Part shown: positions 55,235-60,000 of the stretch, piece by piece
Layout of the letters: each line of letters begins with the position of its first letter
Position numbering within the stretch: the stretch's first letter is position 1
Assembly: GCA_914767715.1 (NCBI GenBank)
Contig: OU612071.1
Coordinates: forward strand, 15,126,948-15,186,947
Direction: 5' to 3'
Length of the DNA: 60,000 nucleotides
DNA from: Membranipora membranacea
Lineage: Eukaryota; Bryozoa; Gymnolaemata; Cheilostomatida; Membraniporidae
Made by a program: the position numbers and the translations under genes
Notes under the pieces: generated by a model
The model's database searches: none
The model's input: only the letters and a program-made list of their open reading frames with translations
What the model was told of the DNA's origin: nothing

Positions 55235-55417
55235 CTATTTAAAAAAATCAACATAACCTGACCTGTGTCCAACTACTGAAAGCTCCCATTTTTGCAACAT
55301 ATTCTCATGAGGTTGATCAGGCCTAGTTATAGGTGTCAATGCTGAGAGGGAGGTTGGCATCTCTGGCAACCCATGACCAATTATGATCCTGGAGCTGCAT
55401 TGGGGTCCATTTTTCAC
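55235..55417 (-). CDS. Duplicated exon family, WELSVVG block (copy 2)
   Basis: Open frame reading IIIGHGLPEMPTSLSALTP, then TRPDQPHENMLQKWELSVVG and SGYVDFF. Homologous to 46595-46735. Family unknown. Confidence 0.45.
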   Translation of the reverse strand: MKNGPQCSSRIIIGHGLPEMPTSLSALTPITRPDQPHENMLQKWELSVVGHRSGYVDFFK

Positions 55418-56737
55418 AACGTACCAATAATAATCAACCCAGAATTAGATCATGTTTGTAGTCAATTTCCATATAATAACATCCGAGTTTTTGGCAGCGA
55501 TTGCCTGGACACTGTATTGGGCTATGCAACCAGTACATCTGGTTTTTCAAAAGTTTATCGCAGTATTCTGCGATTCATAAATCTAGCTTACCATGCAGCT
55601 TCCCTAAGCTGTCAGCATTGTGCATGTTTACAGTTATTCTCTGGCTATATATAGAGCACAAGTTTCTGATCTGGAAGAGTAAAAAATGGATTCAAGTTTC
55701 TTGACCACAAATAACAAAGAACTAAATATTATACAATAACATTGAGAATATGATTTTGACATTGATATTTTTATGCATTATTATGGATAGAAATGATCCT
55801 TCTGCGCAATGACAATTGGGTGCACATACTTACTAGAGTGTAATGATAATTTTGCTATTTAGTCTCAAGATTTTCGATAGCTTGCAATGCTATACAAAAA
55901 GTAACTCATTCTATTAGGGTAGCAGAGGGCTTTCCTCTGCTCTACAGGAGATGGTCACTCTAAGGGCTTGAAATTATTTTCTAGCCTTGGTAACGTGTGG
56001 CCAGGAACTCATTTACGGCCGATTCACACGTGTTTTTGAGCATGAGGGGTTTTTTTCATGTGTGTTTTTGTTGTTTCAGCTTTTCAGTTATAGCAGTAGT
56101 ACCCACTTCATAGAGTTAATAGTTACCATTCTTTAGTTAGTTATCTAAGGCTAACTTGGAGTGAATGAATTGCGATAATGTGAATGAGAAACATTGTATA
56201 GTGCTTTGGTTGCTTGGTGTTGTGCGTTGTACACACGGCGGTTCTTTCTTGACATCATATCATTTAAAAGAAAAACTAGAGCATAAAGAGAATTATTGTT
56301 TGTCTGCTTAGTTGTCCATTTTGTATCCATACCAATAGATTGACTGGTGGTCAATACACAGAAGTAGACACGAGAGATGTAAACAAGAATGGTACACAAG
56401 AGAGAACAGTTGAAATCTGTACAGAGAGTAAAACTAGAAGCCTTTGCCAAGAGGTTCAGTCGACGCTGGTCTAACTGCAGTAACTGGTAATCACAGCTGT
56501 CTACAAATAGATAATGCATCAAAGTAAAAATATTAAAAATTAATGCACAGCAGGCAAAAAATTTGTCCTGCTGGTTCTGCTCAATGAAATTTGTCTCTCT
56601 GACTATGCATGAGCTGCAGTGTAGCTCAACTCTTGCCTCGCCTTCCTCTGGAACATGAAAAGTTGAATCATTTTTAGCATAAGAATTTGAAGACCAATAA
56701 CAATTAATAACAAGTGTATTTTTTGTCTTATTCTCAC
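55418..56737. other. No gene recognised
   Basis: Plus frame 55373-55654 and the minus frame 56151-56765 lack motifs outside the first-exon block; the latter probably reads through an intron after 56738. A piece near 56580-56640 (EEGEARVELHCSSC on the minus strand, after a TTCCAG acceptor) may be exon 2 of the family. Confidence 0.35.
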
Positions 56738-56830
56738 CTACGAAATTGTTTGGGTTGGAGTCCATCTCTCTGTGATCTTCAGTTTTGGAAGATGCTTGGT
56801 AAGAATCTGAGCTAGTATGTTAGTTAGTAA
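56738..56830 (-). CDS. Duplicated exon family, first-exon candidate (copy 2)
   Basis: SYQASSKTEDHREMDSNPN then a GTGAGAAT donor (56737). Partner of 45517-45600 with matching phase and donor. Confidence 0.4.
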   Translation of the reverse strand, partial: LLTNILAQILTKHLPKLKITERWTPTQTIS

Positions 56831-56959
56831 TCATTCTCCCCTCTTCCAATAATATTAGCAGGAAGTCTTCGGATCGACCTGAATTATTTTATTATGAAGA
56901 AATGGTAAAACATTCTCATCAAATAAAATTATGCCAATAAAGTTAAAAAAAAATAGAAA

Positions 56960-57680
56960 ACCACAGTAGTATACACTCACTCACATAGTTACCACTGGGA
57001 TGTTTTAATCAACATGGACAAAAAAACAAATTTTCTGCAGAGCTAGCAGGACGGAGTTTCATCCTCACATGAGTGCAAGCTAGTCAGATATGACCATCAT
57101 AAATTTAAATATATTGCCTGTGCGGGTCAAGAGGTTGTTCTCTGCTGTTGTAGTTGGAACGTCTCGTATCCACCAATAAATCCATTTATGACTCGAGTGT
57201 CTTTTTAAAGCCTTCTGTTCATAATATCAGCTGAAAGGAGTCAGTGGTGTTAGGGTCAGATAAGACTTGCTGACTGGCTAACCACAGAGTCTGAGGACAG
57301 AGCTGTCTGGTTTTCCTCATTATCATTATAGATTTTTTATTGTTCATTCGATTGTTCATCGATGACAAGACTTGGCGTTGTGGACCAGGTGCCAAGTGCC
57401 TCAATATAAAGGTACAAAATGAGATAAACTACATTGTTGAGATTTTGGTAAGCAACACCGAAAAATATGTGGTACTGCTTTTAACATTTGCAAACATCAG
57501 TTTAGAATAGGAAACTGAATGTTGATTCAAATTTACACTTACACTGCAAGCTTTCCTCGTTCACCATGTGAGATACAATTTCCAACCTGCTTGCCGTTCT
57601 CCCAAGTTATCTGATATTTTTGGCGCTGTATCGCACCAGTGAAACTGTGAGGTCCCCTATAGCATCATATGTCAAAAAAT
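56960..57680. repeat. Segmental blocks F, E and 3b (copy)
   Basis: In order: AGATATGACCATCATAAATT, CAGCTGAAAGGAGTCAG and GATAAACTACATTGTTGAGA, then the 3b block, whose minus strand reads ASRLEIVSHMVNEESLQ. Same order as 45700-46240. Confidence 0.6.
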
Positions 57681-58079
57681 GAAGTTTTAACAACAAAATG
57701 ATACCTCGACAATAGATTGTAAACTTGCAATAAATACATGAAATATGCACGCATGAAACAGTTCATCAAGTGGGAAGACTATAGTTGGTTGGCTGAGCTT
57801 TTTTGTGCGTTATCGTTATAATTATATTTTAACCATTTTCGGGATATACTGGTATGATCATTGAGTTATTCATCACTCACACCTGGAACTATTGCAGAAA
57901 CATTGAGTTATTTACAAACATTACTATAAAAGAGATCAGCCAAATTGTTGATAATAAACATATCTACAGTGATATGATAATTTCTATTATATTCTACCAT
58001 TTCAGGGCTCTCTGACCCTTTGCTTCATCATTTTGGATGTAGTGTCCGAACGTGCAAAACTTACCTTTCTATGGGATCA

Positions 58080-58330
58080 TGATGGCACCTGGTGAATTTC
58101 TCATGGCCATTGAAACCTTTGTGGACATTTGAAATGTGAAAAGGCATAGACTTCACCAACTCAAATTAAAGCTCTCCGTCCCCGTTACAGGTAGAGCTTG
58201 AGTACCATAAATGATTTTTGATGTCTGATATCCAGGGCACAAGCTTCATCTGGTCTTTGGTATTGTACTCTTGGTGAATAGCCTTTGCAAAGATTTTTGT
58301 CAAATGTGACTTGTCCTCAGAATGAGTGGA
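58080..58330 (-). pseudogene. Duplicated exon family, block 4 (copy 3)
   Basis: Reads FAKAIHQEYNTKDQMKL, then HLWYSSSTCNGDGEL and MPFHISNVHKGFNGHEKFTR, with a stop in the middle. The overlap of three copies defines the block: W/F-Y-S-S, C-x-GD, EL, HISNVHKGF. Confidence 0.5.
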
Positions 58331-58679
58331 TATATAATACATATGCTACTGTGTAAAGTTTAAACAGCTATATCAAAGCGCAATATTAAAGAGCAGATAA
58401 TCATTTTCTGGTGCTTGTCATAGTCTTAGCCAATATATATCTTGTGTTTGTAGTTTTACCTGTAGTTTTTTGGGCCATGCTCCCTTTTCATTATCAATTC
58501 TTGTCTCCTAAGACAGTTGATGGCTGTAAACTGAAATTGATTTTTGTACTGTGTTTTGTAACACAGATAACTGGGCATGAACCAGCCTAGCAAAGCTTCT
58601 TTAGCCGGCTAGCTTAGAGAACCAGCAGTTTTTAACAAGCATACTTCTGAACGCTGAACTTCTGTGCATCGTGTTTATT

Positions 58680-58716
58680 TCATATCATCATATCATATCA
58701 TCATATCATATCATCT
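58680..58716 (+). repeat. ATATC/ATC microsatellite
   Basis: Alternating CATATCAT and CATATCATATCAT units. Confidence 0.9.
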
Positions 58717-59591
58717 TGATCAGTAAAACTGTTACTATATAATGCATACAGGTCTGCAGATGCCAATGCGTACCAGGGGTGAGAATTCTCTGAGCTAAAC
58801 CAATGACTATTTAATTCAGAAGCATACTGTCAGTAACTGCAGCAAACTTTATACCCCTTTTTGAGCCCTATTTTCTTCCTATATAGACCAGTGCAAAATA
58901 CAACCACCCTCTACTCGGTACTGAAGTCAGAGAGAACTTACACACGACAGTACTCCAACGGGGTCACAAATACCTCCACACACCTGAATTTTCACGTTCT
59001 TCTTCAGTTACAAGAAGAGTCTGATTTCCGAAGAATACGAGGCAATGTCAGCCTATTGAGTATATGAAGATCAATCTGTTGTTGTTTGTTGAGCCTGTTT
59101 CTGACATGTCGGGTGTTTTCTGGTTCTCCTCTTAGGGCTCTAGTTCTCCGGATATGAGCATTGTATCCTTGTGGTTTCAGGGCAGACACAGAATTTCTAC
59201 CTTATAAAAAGACAAAACATAAATTCTACCTGATGTGAAATCGAGGAATCTCAGCAAAGAAATAGGCACGCTTCATTTAATGGGCTTGCAGCTGTTGCTT
59301 TGAAGGCCCACCATTTGCTATAACTGAATTTCATCCAATAAAGCCATGATTGCATGTTGCATTGATATTTAAATTTGCAAAAAAACTATTGAAGGTCAAA
59401 AAAACTGCCTGACTGAAGGAAATAAAGGAAGATCAATGACTTGCAGGAATTAGTGCACCTGTGAGGCTCAAAGCCTTGCAGGAGTAAAAATGTTAGTATA
59501 TGTAATGATGATTATGATAATGATAGTATTGTTTTTTCATTGTCAAGTTTTCTGAGAGCTTGCAATGCTATGCTAAGAGTAACACATTGAA
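58717..59591. other. Segmental block shared with 24960-25200 and 27790, otherwise no gene
   Basis: 58850-59070 matches the blocks named. The minus strand has TATATAGG at about 58880, a possible promoter of the duplicated family. 59071-59591 shows no motif. Confidence 0.45.
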
Positions 59592-59725
59592 GCGTTAGAG
59601 CAGTAGTAATACATGGTCAGGCCAGTGTACGCATTTGCAATAAATTGTCAGAGCAAGAATGATTTATCATCGTGAGCGTCAGAGCAGTAGTAATACATAG
59701 TCAGGCCAGTGTACGCATTTGCAAT
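59592..59725 (+). repeat. 50-bp direct repeat, two copies 84 bp apart
   Basis: GAGCAGTAGTAATACAT-GTC, then GGCCAGTGTACGCATTTGCA, occurs at 59592-59641 and 59676-59725 with two differences. Confidence 0.93.
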
Positions 59726-59814
59726 TAATACAGTTGTATTTATTTATGACCAGAACATTTTAAGCGTGATGAATAATCAATTCACTGAGGCAGATCTGTC
59801 TGTAGTCAAGCTAG

Positions 59815-60000
59815 TATCTGGGGTTTGAGCTGCACCCGGTCCTGGACGTGGTGTCCGTCATCAATGACCTCCCTCCATCTGTGTTATGTCCATCCCAGTA
59901 GTGGAATAAGTGGAGGCGAATAGAGAGCTGGGCATACTGCACTGCATCGCCCTGGCCTGGCACGCCTTGCGCTGTTATGGTCATGTCTGTTGCTTCGTGT
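59815..60000. other. GC-richer edge sequence, possible cut-off coding region
   Basis: Base composition rises above the surroundings and frames are open on both strands up to the window edge. Too short to decide; could be a retroelement or exon continuing beyond the window. Confidence 0.3.

Noticed and set aside
55373-55654. Plus-strand ORF of 93 codons
   Set aside because: No motif; the overlapping minus frame is the one conserved in another copy.
56151-56765. 204-codon minus-strand ORF as a single gene
   Set aside because: Its start block has a conserved splice donor after about ten codons, and the rest shows no motif and is not shared as protein with the other copy; more likely exon plus read-through intron.

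Overview
The window looks like nuclear DNA of a metazoan, most likely a marine invertebrate; I cannot name the species. It is AT-rich and full of microsatellites. It carries remnants of animal-type retroelements (APE-type non-LTR, BEL/Pao, Ty3/gypsy) and of DNA transposons (hAT-like non-autonomous, MULE-like). Coding-like segments are short and bounded by GT/AG splice sites, one enclosing an intron of only 57 bp. I see no sign of bacterial operons, and no complete conserved housekeeping gene, rRNA or convincing tRNA gene.

Layout. 0.1-2.3 kb: a 5'-truncated, frameshifted non-LTR retrotransposon (+). 2.3-5.4 kb: a 10-bp tandem repeat, a three-copy dispersed repeat, an hAT-like MITE and a small foldback element. 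5.9-6.6 kb: a compact two-exon gene or fresh pseudogene for a small secreted cysteine-containing protein, with TATA box and AATAAA signal. 7.2-9.2 kb: a foldback element and a second non-LTR fragment (-). 9.2-13.9 kb: mostly featureless, with one cysteine-rich exon candidate and a perfect 30-bp palindrome. 14-15.6 kb: BEL/Pao remnant (-) next to a 997-bp hAT-like element with perfect terminal repeats and an 8-bp target duplication. 16-21.6 kb: diverged local duplications of a lysine-rich coding relic (-), shorter duplications and one separate degenerate exon (-). 22-25 kb: short tandem duplications.

25-60 kb is a mosaic of diverged segmental duplications. The same blocks recur two to five times, mostly with minus-strand coding-like content: several share splice donors and keep the same peptide blocks between copies. 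They look like decayed copies of a multi-exon gene or large-transposon family that I cannot name. Inside or between the copies lie a defective Ty3/gypsy element (28.6-33.5 kb, -) with an intact third ORF in the envelope position, MULE-type transposase exons (35.2 and 39.0 kb, -), a frameshifted two-part ORF (37.2-38.1 kb, -), a 14-bp minisatellite (39.7 kb) and a PIF1-type helicase exon (48.9 kb, -).

The strongest leads are the gypsy third ORF (SGNH-hydrolase-like start plus a C-terminal membrane segment), the repeated exon family of 25-59 kb, and the compact secreted-peptide gene at 6 kb. All identifications are from reading motifs; no database search was run.
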